Origin: JAISST01 sp050434145
GTDB lineage: Bacteria; Fusobacteriota; Fusobacteriia; Fusobacteriales; Fusobacteriaceae
Assembly: GCF_050434145.1 (NCBI RefSeq)
Contig: NZ_JBNPVX010000010.1
Location: 1 to 64,000, forward strand
Length of the DNA stretch: 64,000 nucleotides
Direction of reading: 5' to 3'
Numbering within the stretch: position 1 is the first letter of the stretch; every line of letters begins with the position of its first letter. The translations under genes were made by a program, and so were the position numbers. Below the pieces are notes generated by a model. It was not told where the DNA came from, did not search any database, and worked only from the letters and a program-made list of their open reading frames with translations. This document shows, piece by piece, positions 26,635 to 35,386 of this stretch.

Positions 26635-27693
26635 CTACAGTTGTCCTAAAGCATATTGTACACCAAAAGAAACTACTACAACTAATGCTGATATTATGAA
26701 ACCATGAATCATAGGTTTTAAACCGCTTTTGTATAACTTTTTAAAATCAGATTTAAGTCCGATAGCTCCTAAGGCCATAACCATTGCAAATTTACTTATT
26801 TTAGAAATGATAGAAGCTAAATTATGGATATTTTCACTATTTATGAAAGAGACAATCTCATGTGCAGATAAAGATTCCAAAATACTTTTTAAAAAAACCA
26901 TTCCAATAAACATCAATATGAACCAAGGGAAAATCTTTGTGATAGGGACTTTTTTTCTTTCTACAGCAACTCCTGTTTCTTTTACTTTTATCAGTTGGTT
27001 AATGTAAGCAAATATTAGCACAATTGGGACAATAGAGAGAGTTCTAGTTAATTTAACAATAGTTGAGTATTGCCCAGCAGCATCAGAAAACGCATATCCA
27101 GCAGCAACTACAGAAGAAGTATCATTCACAGCTGTTCCTGTCCACAATCCAAATCCCATATCACTCATTCCGAAGAATCTTCCCATTATAGGAAATAGTA
27201 TTACCATAACAATGTCAAAGATAAAAGTAGCTGATATTGCATAGGCTATGTCAATATCTTCTGCTTCTATAGTGGGTGCTATTGCAGCTATGGCAGAACC
27301 ACCACAAATTCCTGTTCCTGCTGCAATTAGATTTGATAACTTCCAATTCATGTTGAAAAATCTCCCAAAAATATATCCTCCACCAAAAGCAGTAATAAGT
27401 GTAAAAGTCATCACTATTAGAGAGTATTTACCTACTTGTAATACTTGAGAAAAACTTAGTGTTATTCCCATCAAAATAATTGAAATTCTTAACACTTTTT
27501 TTGAAACAAAATTTATCCCATCTGATGTCCAACTATGTTTGTTTACCAAAGGAAATAATCCCATTCCTATGAGCATAGCGAAAACCCCAGCAGAAATTAA
27601 ATGCATTGGAATAAAATCACTTACGATATTAGATATTATTGCAAGTATTATAGTGATTAATATTCCACCTAAAAGTTTTGTACTTTTCTTCAT
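26635..27693 (-). CDS. yeiH: YeiH/UPF0324-family transporter (putative sulfate exporter)
   Basis: 352 residues with about ten transmembrane helices. Typical YeiH motifs are NLIAAGTGICGGSAIAAIAPTI and GLWTGTAVNDTSSVVAAGYAFSDAAGQYSTIVKLTRTL. The family is annotated as a possible sulfate or sulfite-related exporter, with weak experimental support. The divergent LysR gene next to it matches the yeiE/yeiH arrangement of other bacteria. Confidence 0.88.
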   Translation of the reverse strand: MKKSTKLLGGILITIILAIISNIVSDFIPMHLISAGVFAMLIGMGLFPLVNKHSWTSDGINFVSKKVLRISIILMGITLSFSQVLQVGKYSLIVMTFTLITAFGGGYIFGRFFNMNWKLSNLIAAGTGICGGSAIAAIAPTIEAEDIDIAYAISATFIFDIVMVILFPIMGRFFGMSDMGFGLWTGTAVNDTSSVVAAGYAFSDAAGQYSTIVKLTRTLSIVPIVLIFAYINQLIKVKETGVAVERKKVPITKIFPWFILMFIGMVFLKSILESLSAHEIVSFINSENIHNLASIISKISKFAMVMALGAIGLKSDFKKLYKSGLKPMIHGFIISALVVVVSFGVQYALGQL

Positions 27694-27907
27694 TTTTTCC
27701 TCCGAATTCTAAATCAATTCTTAAATATCTTTAATTTTACAAATTGATTTTAACATAAAATGATGATAAAATAAAATTATAAATAATTATAGTTGCATAA
27801 ATTATTCTTATGATTATTTTATTGAAATTTTGGATTGATAATAACAATACATAGAGTTTCAATCTAATGTTATTTTAATTAGGAATTTTTATTTAAAAGG
27901 AGATTAC

Positions 27908-28777
27908 ATGTTAGACAACAGAATTCACACTTTCATCACTTTATGTGAAACAATGAATTTTACAAAAACGGCTTCTATTTTATCTATTACGCAACCTGCA
28001 GTAAGTCAGCATATAAAATATCTAGAAAATAAATATGGGTGTCAATTATTTTATCATGTAGGTAAAAAGCTTTTAATCACAGAGAAAGGTATGATTCTTA
28101 AAGAATATGCCTTGTCTATGATTTATAATAATAATAAAATTTTTCAATTTATGAATTTGAAAGAAGATGTAAATAGAATCTTAAGAATTGGCGCAACTAA
28201 GACTATAGGAGAGTACACAATTGTTTCTAAGATAAAAAATTATTTAAACAAATATATTAATAATGATATTTCTTTGATTATAGATAACACTTCTAGTCTT
28301 TTGAATATGCTTGATAATGGTGAATTGGACTTTGCACTCATAGAAGGTTATTTCAATAAATCTAAATATGATTATAAAGTATATAAAACTGATGAATTTA
28401 TTGGAATTTGTAGCAGTAATCATAGATTGGGATATAAAACTATACCTATAGAAGAATTACAAACCGAAAGATTAATAATTAGAGAAAAAGGTTCCGGATC
28501 TAGAGCCATATTAGAGCAAATTTTGTCAGAATATAATTATGATCTTGGTTTATTTTCCAATGTCAGTGAAATCAATTCTAATGGTGTAATCAAAGAAATT
28601 GTTGCATCTGGATTAGGGATATCTTTTATATACAAGTCAGGAGTAAAAGATGAATTGAAAGCAAAAAAATTGAAAACATTTAATATTCATAGATCAATAG
28701 TTTTTCATGAATTTAGTTATGTATATCTAAAAAATAATTTATTTGAAAGGGATTTCCAAGATTTTTTCAATATATAA
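27908..28777 (+). CDS. LysR-family transcriptional regulator
   Basis: 289 residues. The N-terminal winged HTH (residues 1-60: FITLCETMNFTKTASILSITQPAVSQHIKYLE) is followed by a LysR substrate domain. It is divergent from yeiH with a 214-bp shared region, so it probably controls yeiH and itself. Similar to YeiE/CysL-type regulators by context. Effector unknown. Confidence 0.9.
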   Translation: MLDNRIHTFITLCETMNFTKTASILSITQPAVSQHIKYLENKYGCQLFYHVGKKLLITEKGMILKEYALSMIYNNNKIFQFMNLKEDVNRILRIGATKTIGEYTIVSKIKNYLNKYINNDISLIIDNTSSLLNMLDNGELDFALIEGYFNKSKYDYKVYKTDEFIGICSSNHRLGYKTIPIEELQTERLIIREKGSGSRAILEQILSEYNYDLGLFSNVSEINSNGVIKEIVASGLGISFIYKSGVKDELKAKKLKTFNIHRSIVFHEFSYVYLKNNLFERDFQDFFNI

Positions 28778-28885
28778 GTCCGAAATATATTACTAAATGT
28801 ATTAATAATTTTTGAGTGATAACAAGTTTTATTTTGTGCTAAAACAATATTTTACGTGTTGATATATATCAAAATAATTATTTTA

Positions 28886-28914
28886 TTGACAATCATTTAT
28901 AAAAATGATATAAA
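28886..28914 (+). promoter_or_regulatory. Promoter of the TRAP/DUF6282 operon
   Basis: TTGACA at 28886-28891, a 17-base spacer and TATAAA at 28909-28914. A near-consensus promoter 75 bp before the start codon. Confidence 0.8.
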
Positions 28915-28937
28915 AAATATATATAAATATGGAGTCT

Positions 28938-28954
28938 GTTCCACATTGTGGAAC
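28938..28954. promoter_or_regulatory. Perfect palindromic operator downstream of the TRAP promoter
   Basis: GTTCCACATTGTGGAAC is a perfect 8+1+8 palindrome about 23 bp after the -10 box, within the leader. It resembles IclR-family operators in style. No IclR-type gene lies in the window. Repression by roadblock or promoter occlusion is inferred. Confidence 0.65.
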
Positions 28955-28988
28955 TAGAAATAGTCTACTATTTTTAGAGGAGGAGTAC

Positions 28989-29987
28989 ATGAAAAAAAGT
29001 TTTTATAGTATTTTTGTTTTAGTTTTGTTAATTGTTATGAGTACAGTTGTTTTTGGTAAGGGACCAAAAAAATTGCAAGTGGGCTTCACTACAGCAGCTA
29101 ATGATGATGATCCTTACTATGTTTTTGGTACAACATTTGCAAAATTAGTAAAGGAAAAAAGCAATGGAACATTAGAAATTGATGTTATGGCTGGTGGACA
29201 GCTAGGCCAAGAAAGAGAACTATTTGAAGGAATGCAATTGGGGACAGTGGATATGGCCATAATGACCAATGCTTATGCTAGTAATTTTGTATCAGCTTCT
29301 GGAGTATTTGACCTACCTTTTATATTTGCCAACAATAAAATAGCTGCAGAAGTTTTGGATGGGTCATTAGGGACTGCAGTATTGAATGAATATAAATCAC
29401 AGGGAGTAAAGGCTCTTGCATGGGGAGAAGGTGGATTCAGACATTTAGTTACAATGAAAAATGAAGTAAGAAAACCTAGTGATTTTACAGGATTGAAAAT
29501 TCGTTGTATGGAAACCAAGACTTACATCGCAACATATAATGCATTAAAGGCTAATGCAGTACCAATGGCGTGGTCAGAAACAATTACTGGATTACAACAA
29601 GGTACAATAGATGGATTAGATATACCAATTAGTGTAATATATTCCAATGGTTTCCCAGAAATTGCAAAATGTCTGAATTTGACAGGCCATTTTTATTCTC
29701 CATTAATTATGTGCATCTCTGATGAAGTCTGGGAAGGACTTTCTGCTGATGAACAAAAAGTGTTGAGTGAATCAGCTATTGAAGCTGGAAAGGCATGTAG
29801 AGCACATAATGCAAAAGTCGAAGGAGAATTACTGAAAAAAATGAAAGATGGTGGAATGACAATAGTAGAGGATGTAGATGTAAAAGCATTCCAAGAAACT
29901 TTGAAAAATTTTTATGGAGAACAAAAATCTGCAATTGGTGGTACTTTTGTAGATGATTTATTAAAAGAACTAGAAGCAAGAAAATAA
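28989..29987 (+). CDS. TRAP transporter substrate-binding protein (DctP type)
   Basis: The ATG at 28989 follows GGAGGAG and gives 332 residues. Signal peptide (residues 1-24), then KLQVGFTTAANDDDPYYVFG. The family's substrate-anchoring arginine lies in GLKIRCMETKTY, and LQQGTIDGLDIP is typical. It delivers an organic acid to the DctQM permease encoded next. Confidence 0.94.
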   Translation: MKKSFYSIFVLVLLIVMSTVVFGKGPKKLQVGFTTAANDDDPYYVFGTTFAKLVKEKSNGTLEIDVMAGGQLGQERELFEGMQLGTVDMAIMTNAYASNFVSASGVFDLPFIFANNKIAAEVLDGSLGTAVLNEYKSQGVKALAWGEGGFRHLVTMKNEVRKPSDFTGLKIRCMETKTYIATYNALKANAVPMAWSETITGLQQGTIDGLDIPISVIYSNGFPEIAKCLNLTGHFYSPLIMCISDEVWEGLSADEQKVLSESAIEAGKACRAHNAKVEGELLKKMKDGGMTIVEDVDVKAFQETLKNFYGEQKSAIGGTFVDDLLKELEARK

Positions 29988-30028
29988 TTACAATTTTTCG
30001 TGAGTTTTCATCTAAAGGAGGGGCAAAA

Positions 30029-30532
30029 ATGGAAGTCTTAAAGAAAATAAGTTATGCTTTAGATAAAATAGTAAATATATTAATAGTATTTTTTTTCTCA
30101 CTTTTAATATTTTCTTGTGTACTTCAAGTTTATACTCGTTTTGTCTTGAATAAAGCTTTTTCTTGGACAGAAGAGCTAGCAAGATATACATTTATATGGG
30201 CAAATTTATTGGGTGCAGTTGTCTGCAGTAAGAAAGGTAGTCATGCGACTGTTACAGCACTTTCAGATAGGTTTTCTCCAAGAGGGAAAAGAGTGGTTAA
30301 TATATTCATACAAATAATAGTTATATTAATAGCTGTAGTAATGATTAAATATGGATGGAAAGTAACATATACAAGCTTCATAAGAAAACAAACAAGTGCT
30401 GCTATGAAAATAAATATGGCTTTTGTAAACATAGCTGTTCCAATAACAGGCCTATTTATATTAATTCATTCTTTTATACATTTATTAGAATCAATCTTTA
30501 CTGTAACTGATGTAAAAAGAGGTGATTTCTAA
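30029..30532 (+). CDS. TRAP transporter small permease (DctQ type)
   Basis: 167 residues, four transmembrane helices and the hallmark FSWTEELARYTFIWANLLGAVVC. Its stop overlaps the DctM start codon by one base (TAATG), giving coupled translation. AGGAGG site present. Confidence 0.94.
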   Translation: MEVLKKISYALDKIVNILIVFFFSLLIFSCVLQVYTRFVLNKAFSWTEELARYTFIWANLLGAVVCSKKGSHATVTALSDRFSPRGKRVVNIFIQIIVILIAVVMIKYGWKVTYTSFIRKQTSAAMKINMAFVNIAVPITGLFILIHSFIHLLESIFTVTDVKRGDF

Positions 30533-31818
30533 TGGTTGGTTACATGTTTATTTTGATGATGATTTTTATCTTTATAAGTGTACCAGTTGCTTATGCAATA
30601 CTAGCTTCTGGAATAACTTTTTTAATAACGACAGACATGAAGCCATTGACTTTAGTATGTCAAAAATTAGTTAGTGGTTTAGATTCTTTCCCATTATTAG
30701 CAGTACCTTTATTTGTTTTAGTTGGTGAATTGATGGATAGTGGTGGAATTTCTAGAAGAATGGTAAAATGGGCTGAAAGCCTTGTTGGATGGTTGCCAGG
30801 AGGGCTGGGAATAGTTACTGTTATTTCATGCGCTTTGTTTGCAGCACTTACAGGTTCTGGACCAGCTACTGTTGCAGCCATTGGTGGAATACTGGTTCCT
30901 TCTCTAACTGAAAAAGGTTATTCAAAGGAAAAAGCAGCAGGCTTGGTAGCTGCCGCAGGAGCCTTGGGTCCAATAATTCCACCTAGCATACCAATGATAA
31001 TTTATGGAGTGACAATGGGGCTATCTATTCCCAAAATGTTTATAGGAGGTATAATTCCAGGGTTAGTGATAGTACTATTATTGATAGGGGTTAATACACT
31101 TATAGCAATAAAGAATCCGAAAATATTAGAAAACAAAGGAGCAAAGTTTAACATAAAGAATTTCTTATATAATACTTGGTCTGCTCTTGGTGCACTAATG
31201 ATACCTGTTATAATTTTAGGAGGTATCTATGGTGGAATTTTTACTCCAACAGAGGCAGCAGCAGTCGGAGTGGTATATGCTCTTTTTGTAGGATTAGTAA
31301 TATATAGAGAGATAAAAATAAAAAATTTACCACGTATTTTAATTAAATCAATGGAAACAGCAGCTATGGTCAATTTTATTATCGCAGCAGCCAATTTGTT
31401 ATCGTGGATAATGTCTGTAACTAAGGTTTCTACTGATGTTGTAGAGATTTTAATGACATTTGTTTCAAATAAATATACTTATTTGCTGATGTTAATGTTA
31501 TTGCTTTTTTTTGTAGGAGCATTGATAGACACTGTAGCAGCAATTATTATAATTGCACCTATTATAGTTCCATTAGGAATCAAATTAGGGTTGGATCCAC
31601 TACACCTTGGAATGATTTTTGTTATAAACCTTGTAATAGGCTATGTGACACCACCATTTGGATATAACTTGTTTACTGCGTGCTCCATTACTGGTCTAAA
31701 ATTTGATCAGATTGTCAAAGGGGTATTACCATTCTTATTAATTGAGATGGCAGCAGTAATGCTATTTGCTTATTGTCCATGGTTAGTTACATGGTTACCG
31801 AATTTACTGATGAAATAG
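30532..31818 (+). CDS. TRAP transporter large permease (DctM type)
   Basis: 428 residues, about eleven to twelve transmembrane helices. DctM motifs: FPLLAVPLFVLVGELMDSGGISRRMV, GSGPATVAAIGGILVP, AAGALGPIIPPSIPMIIYGV and NLVIGYVTPPFGYNLF. It forms the sodium-driven channel of the transporter. Confidence 0.95.
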   Translation: MVGYMFILMMIFIFISVPVAYAILASGITFLITTDMKPLTLVCQKLVSGLDSFPLLAVPLFVLVGELMDSGGISRRMVKWAESLVGWLPGGLGIVTVISCALFAALTGSGPATVAAIGGILVPSLTEKGYSKEKAAGLVAAAGALGPIIPPSIPMIIYGVTMGLSIPKMFIGGIIPGLVIVLLLIGVNTLIAIKNPKILENKGAKFNIKNFLYNTWSALGALMIPVIILGGIYGGIFTPTEAAAVGVVYALFVGLVIYREIKIKNLPRILIKSMETAAMVNFIIAAANLLSWIMSVTKVSTDVVEILMTFVSNKYTYLLMLMLLLFFVGALIDTVAAIIIIAPIIVPLGIKLGLDPLHLGMIFVINLVIGYVTPPFGYNLFTACSITGLKFDQIVKGVLPFLLIEMAAVMLFAYCPWLVTWLPNLLMK

Positions 31819-31829
31819 TGGGGGGACTA

Positions 31830-32684
31830 ATGATAGATAATGATAAAATTAAAGAATTGTTGAAGGGAGCTTATGATTTACACACTCACTCATATCCTTC
31901 GCATGTACAGCGTGATTTAAACGATTTTCAACTATTGGAAGAGGCGAGTAATGCAAGAATGGGTGGAGTGATGATAAAAAATCATTATGAACCAACTGGA
32001 TCCAGAGCTATGTTAATGAACAGTTCAGGAAAGTATACAACAAAGGCTTATGGCGGAATAGCATTAAATTGGCCAGTAGGTGGGCTTAATTCATATGCTG
32101 TAGAAAGTGCTCTCAATTTGGGAAGTTCTATAGTCTGGATGCCTACACGCGATTCTTATAATTGTTTACTTCATGGAGACATGGAAGGTGATTTTTTCAA
32201 AAGGCCAGGAATAAAAATTATAAATGACCAAAGTAAGTTATTACCAGAAATATATGATATATTTGATATTGTATTGAAATATAATGCTTGTCTGGCAACA
32301 GGTCATATTTCACCAGAAGAATCGATTATTCTGTGTAAAGAAGCAAGAAAGCATAATATAAAGACAATATTGACTCACCCTGAATGGGAAAGAACAATAA
32401 TAAATAAAGATGTACAAATGGAGTTGGCAAGTATTGGAGTAAAAATAGAAAAATGTTGGTATAATATAATGGAAAAAAATTGTACAGAAGAGTATATGAT
32501 GAGTACAATAAAGGAAATAGGTAGTGAGAATATCTATGTTTCCACAGATAGAGGACAAGTCGGAAAATCCCATCCTGCCGAAGCAATGGAAAATTTTATA
32601 AAAGTATTAATGAAAAATGGTTTTACAGATAAAGAAATAAAGAATTTAACATCATGTGTAGCAATGGAGTTAATGGAAGGATAA
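31830..32684 (+). CDS. DUF6282 family metal-dependent hydrolase
   Basis: The ATG at 31830 follows a G-rich site 11 bp after dctM; a longer in-frame ORF into dctM is rejected. 284 residues. Amidohydrolase-like metal motifs are visible: YDLHTHSYPSHVQR, IKNHYEPT, ATGHISPEES, LTHPEWE and VSTDRGQ. Probably converts the compound imported by the linked TRAP system or an intermediate. The specific reaction is unknown. Confidence 0.82.
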   Translation: MIDNDKIKELLKGAYDLHTHSYPSHVQRDLNDFQLLEEASNARMGGVMIKNHYEPTGSRAMLMNSSGKYTTKAYGGIALNWPVGGLNSYAVESALNLGSSIVWMPTRDSYNCLLHGDMEGDFFKRPGIKIINDQSKLLPEIYDIFDIVLKYNACLATGHISPEESIILCKEARKHNIKTILTHPEWERTIINKDVQMELASIGVKIEKCWYNIMEKNCTEEYMMSTIKEIGSENIYVSTDRGQVGKSHPAEAMENFIKVLMKNGFTDKEIKNLTSCVAMELMEG

Positions 32685-32720
32685 GATAAATTAGATAACA
32701 TAACAATTTTATAAAAATTA

Positions 32721-32768
32721 AAATCTCTCTATGAAATTAATTAATAATTGCATAAGAGAGATTTTTTT
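32721..32768. terminator. Terminator after the TRAP/DUF6282 operon
   Basis: AAATCTCTCT (32721-32730) pairs with AGAGAGATTT (32755-32764), followed by TTTT. It also works for the convergent gene on the minus strand. Confidence 0.8.
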
Positions 32769-32794
32769 ATAATTGGTTTTTGAAAAATAATTCA

Positions 32795-33520
32795 TTATTT
32801 ATGATGACCACAGCTATGAGTACCATCATTTTCATGATGATCACTGCAAGAATGATTTTCATCATGATGATGATTACAAGTAGTATCAGGGTTATAATCC
32901 AGATTTCCTTCCAAAAAAGCTTTTACTTGTTTATCTGCATTTCCAATAGCACCTGGATAAATTTTAATGTTATTTTCGGCAAGAGTATTTTTTGCTCCAC
33001 TTCCTATACCGCCACAGATTAATATTTCTACATTGTATTCTTTTAAGAAACTAGCCAATGCCCCATGTCCGTTTCCATTGGTATTTATTATTTGTTCAGA
33101 AATTATGTTTTCACCTTGGGTCTTGTAAATTTTAAAAAATTCTGTTTTACCAAAATGTTGAAATATGTTTCCATCTTCATAAGTAACTGCAATTACCATT
33201 TTTCCATCTCCTTTTTCATTTATAATTGTTGTAGAATCTTTTAATTGGTAATTTCCACCAGAAATAACAAGCTCAATACCTTCAGTTAGGAATCTTGCAA
33301 TTTTTCTCCTAGCATTTGAATAAAGGGACTGAACACTAGTCCGAGCAATATCCATTTCCTTGGCACAAGAATCTTGTGAATAACCCAAATAGTCAATTAA
33401 TCTGATAGTTTCATATTCCTCTACGAGTAGAATAATCTTTTCTTTCGATTTTTTTTCACCACAAAACTTTTGATATTTAGGAAGTTTGCTTATTATTTTC
33501 TCTTTGGTAGGCCTTGCCAT
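32795..33520 (-). CDS. DUF134 DNA-binding plus NifX/dinitrogenase-cofactor domain protein
   Basis: 241 residues from the ATG at 33520, which follows GAGGAG. Residues 1-100 are a DUF134/UPF0251 HTH (MARPTKEKIISKLPKYQKFCG, then ETIRLIDYLGYSQDSCAKEMDIARTSVQSLYSNARRK). Residues ~110-215 are a NifX/NifB-type dinitrogenase iron-molybdenum cofactor domain (DGNIFQHFGKTEFFKIY, ICGGIGSGAKNTL). The last 27 residues are rich in His/Cys (NHHHDENHSCSDHHEN) and probably bind metal. Likely an Fe-S or metal-responsive regulator. Confidence 0.88.
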   Translation of the reverse strand: MARPTKEKIISKLPKYQKFCGEKKSKEKIILLVEEYETIRLIDYLGYSQDSCAKEMDIARTSVQSLYSNARRKIARFLTEGIELVISGGNYQLKDSTTIINEKGDGKMVIAVTYEDGNIFQHFGKTEFFKIYKTQGENIISEQIINTNGNGHGALASFLKEYNVEILICGGIGSGAKNTLAENNIKIYPGAIGNADKQVKAFLEGNLDYNPDTTCNHHHDENHSCSDHHENDGTHSCGHHK

Positions 33521-33540
33521 AAAGATCTCCTCTAATAAAT

Positions 33541-33584
33541 ATTGACATATGTTTATTATAATACGATTATTAGCATATGTCAAT
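33541..33584 (-). promoter_or_regulatory. Promoter and inverted-repeat operator of the DUF134 gene
   Basis: An 11-bp perfect inverted repeat, ATTGACATATG / CATATGTCAAT, spans 33541-33584. On the minus strand its distal arm contains TTGACA, followed by a 17-base spacer and TATAAT, so the arms bracket the promoter. This is well suited to autorepression by the encoded HTH protein. Confidence 0.75.
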
Positions 33585-33648
33585 AATTTTGTGATATTTA
33601 TTTTTTACTATTATTTATAGACTTGTTATATTTTAGTTAGAATAAGAA

Positions 33649-33676
33649 TTGAATTTCTATGTAAATATGATATAAT
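33649..33676 (+). promoter_or_regulatory. Promoter of the AraC-type regulator gene
   Basis: TTGAAT at 33649-33654, a 16-base spacer, TATAAT at 33671-33676, 25 bp before the ATG at 33701 (GAGGTGGGG ribosome site). Confidence 0.55.
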
Positions 33677-33700
33677 TTTTATACAAGAGGTGGGGTCACT

Positions 33701-34453
33701 ATGGAAGATATTAACCAAGTTATGTACTTTTCTGATAATTATAATAAAATAGAAATAATTTATTCTAGGGGGAACAAATTATTTTTTTCTGTTCATAATC
33801 ATGTATCAAGCATTAATATTGGAATTATTTTAGATGGAAAAGTCCAAATAATAAAAGAAAATTCGATTCAAACATATAATAAAAATCAAAGTTTCTTGAT
33901 TCTACCATATGTGTCACATAGTATTAAAAGTGATGCTTCATTTTCATTAATAAATATTAGCATAAAAATATCAACTCTTTCCAAATTTCAGGATAAAGAG
34001 GTAATAAAATTTGTCAATGAATTATTAGGCAAAATAGAAAATTTATCTACTATAAAAAAAATAATAAAACCACATATATTGAGACATATCAAAACATTTT
34101 ATACAGGATCAAAAGTAATTTCTAACAAACCAAATAAATTTATTGAGAGTCTCAAAATTCAGTTAGAATCATTTCCAGAAAAACAACTGTCAATAGATGA
34201 TATGTCAAAATGTGCTTTGGCTAGTAAATATCATTTTATACGTTTATTTAAAAAAAATATTGGACTACCCCCTCACAAATTTCAATTACAGAATAGAATT
34301 AGAAAATCACAAAAATTAATTAATCAAGATTTTGATATAAATGATGTAGCACATTACAATGGATTTTTTGATTATAGCCATTTTGTAAAGCAATTTAAAA
34401 AAGTAGTTGGATTAAGTCCAACTACTTATAAGAAATGTTTAAAAAAGTATTGA
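33701..34453 (+). CDS. AraC-family transcriptional regulator
   Basis: 250 residues. The N-terminal ~100 residues form a cupin-like sensor (FFSVHNHVSSINIGIILDGKVQ, ILPYVSHSI). The C-terminal double HTH includes LSIDDMSKCALASKYHFIRLFKKNIGLPPHKFQLQ and HYNGFFDYSHFVKQFKKVVGLSPTTYKK, the AraC signature. It is convergent with the cupin gene, with only 4 bp between stop codons. Confidence 0.92.
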   Translation: MEDINQVMYFSDNYNKIEIIYSRGNKLFFSVHNHVSSINIGIILDGKVQIIKENSIQTYNKNQSFLILPYVSHSIKSDASFSLINISIKISTLSKFQDKEVIKFVNELLGKIENLSTIKKIIKPHILRHIKTFYTGSKVISNKPNKFIESLKIQLESFPEKQLSIDDMSKCALASKYHFIRLFKKNIGLPPHKFQLQNRIRKSQKLINQDFDINDVAHYNGFFDYSHFVKQFKKVVGLSPTTYKKCLKKY

Positions 34454-34457
34454 AAAT

Positions 34458-34853
34458 CTAAACTAATGCAGGAAAAAACTTTGCAAATAATAATAATCCA
34501 CTTGTAGATGCAGTTATTTCGTGTTTAATTCCTATGGGAAATATTGAGATTACTCCAGTTTGATAACAAAATTCAGAGTCATTGTTAATACATTTACCTT
34601 CTCCAAAAATTACTTCATGAGTTTCTAATTGATCTTTGTGAATATGAAAACCTATTTTTTTATTAGGCTCTATCTTAACAAGATGATAACTAAAATCTCC
34701 ACCTGTTTCTTTAGAAGTAACAATGTGTTTTAGAGATACCCCATCAAATGTAGGATGTTTTGACCACTGGATTTTAGAAAACTCTATTATTGAATTATCT
34801 AAAACTAATTTTCCTTCTTTTGCAAATTTTTCAAAACAATCTTTGCTTTCCAT
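34458..34853 (-). CDS. Cupin-domain protein
   Basis: 131 residues with one conserved cupin barrel: metal-type motif HIHKDQLETHEVIFGEGKC and a second motif FPIGIKHEITAS. Similar small cupins are sugar- or acid-binding or enzyme-like; substrate unknown. It may be a target of the convergent AraC regulator. AGGAGG-type site before the start. Confidence 0.8.
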   Translation of the reverse strand: MESKDCFEKFAKEGKLVLDNSIIEFSKIQWSKHPTFDGVSLKHIVTSKETGGDFSYHLVKIEPNKKIGFHIHKDQLETHEVIFGEGKCINNDSEFCYQTGVISIFPIGIKHEITASTSGLLLFAKFFPALV

Positions 34854-34883
34854 TTTATTGATCCTCCTTCATATAATATAATT

Positions 34884-35170
34884 TTAAGCTGTTGCTAAAC
34901 TATTTTTTACTTACAAAATTCACGCTTTTGTTATTCTTTTAATTCTTTTTTTCCTCCAGCCACGCTATACTCGGCTGCAGTTGGGAGTAGGTAGTGCCTT
35001 GCTATCCAGTTAGCAAAATGAATATATTAGATATGAAATTTTGCTTATGTGGATAGTATGTTGTGATGCCAGTGAACATAGAGAGCCCCAAACACCCAAA
35101 ATTTATTTATATAACAATTTTTTGTGAAAATAATTAAAGAAAACTTTGTATTTCGCAACTGCCTATGAAT
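34884..35170. repeat. Interspersed repeat, long copy C with structured core
   Basis: The left end AAGCTGTTGCTAAACTATTT and the core GCTTTTGTTATTCTTTTAAT match copy A; the right end TATTTCGCAACTGCC gives the inverted GTTGC/GCAAC termini. Between about 34960 and 35105 is an extra GC-richer insert beginning CGGCTGCAGTTGGGAGTAGG. The insert contains a long imperfect hairpin: CTATCCAGTTAGCAAAAT pairs with ATTTTGCTTATGTGGATAG. No ORF of note. Confidence 0.6.
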
Positions 35171-35320
35171 TAATATAACTATATTTTAGTCTGAAAATTT
35201 TAAAATGTATTGTAAAAAATTGCTATTTTTGATGATTTTTTTTTAAATACTTATTGTAATCCTTTTGATAAGAAATTAGTAGGAAGAGCACAATAAATCA
35301 AAAGGTAATTAAAAAATTAC

Positions 35321-35349
35321 TTGACCATATTAAAGCAAAGTAATATAAT
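35321..35349 (+). promoter_or_regulatory. Promoter of the acetyltransferase-toxN unit
   Basis: TTGACC at 35321-35326, a 17-base spacer, TATAAT at 35344-35349, 38 bp before the ATG. Upstream, CCTTTTGAT (35261-35269) and ATCAAAAGG (35297-35305) form inverted arms that may be a regulator site. Confidence 0.75.
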
Positions 35350-35386
35350 GTAAGAATTAGAAATATAATGTTTTAAAGGTGGATAT

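Noticed and set aside
28929..28988. Upstream extension of the TRAP binding-protein ORF (20 extra codons)
   Set aside because: It would translate through the palindromic operator; the GGAGGAG site and signal peptide fit the ATG at 28989.
32310..32586. Two minus-strand Tyr/Phe/Leu-rich ORFs
   Set aside because: Antisense shadows of the DUF6282 gene, in two overlapping frames, with no ribosome site or family.
34975..35000. GGGAGTAGG string resembling the 3' part of 5S rRNA
   Set aside because: The rest of 5S (loop A, B and E signatures) is absent, and the segment belongs to the structured repeat core.
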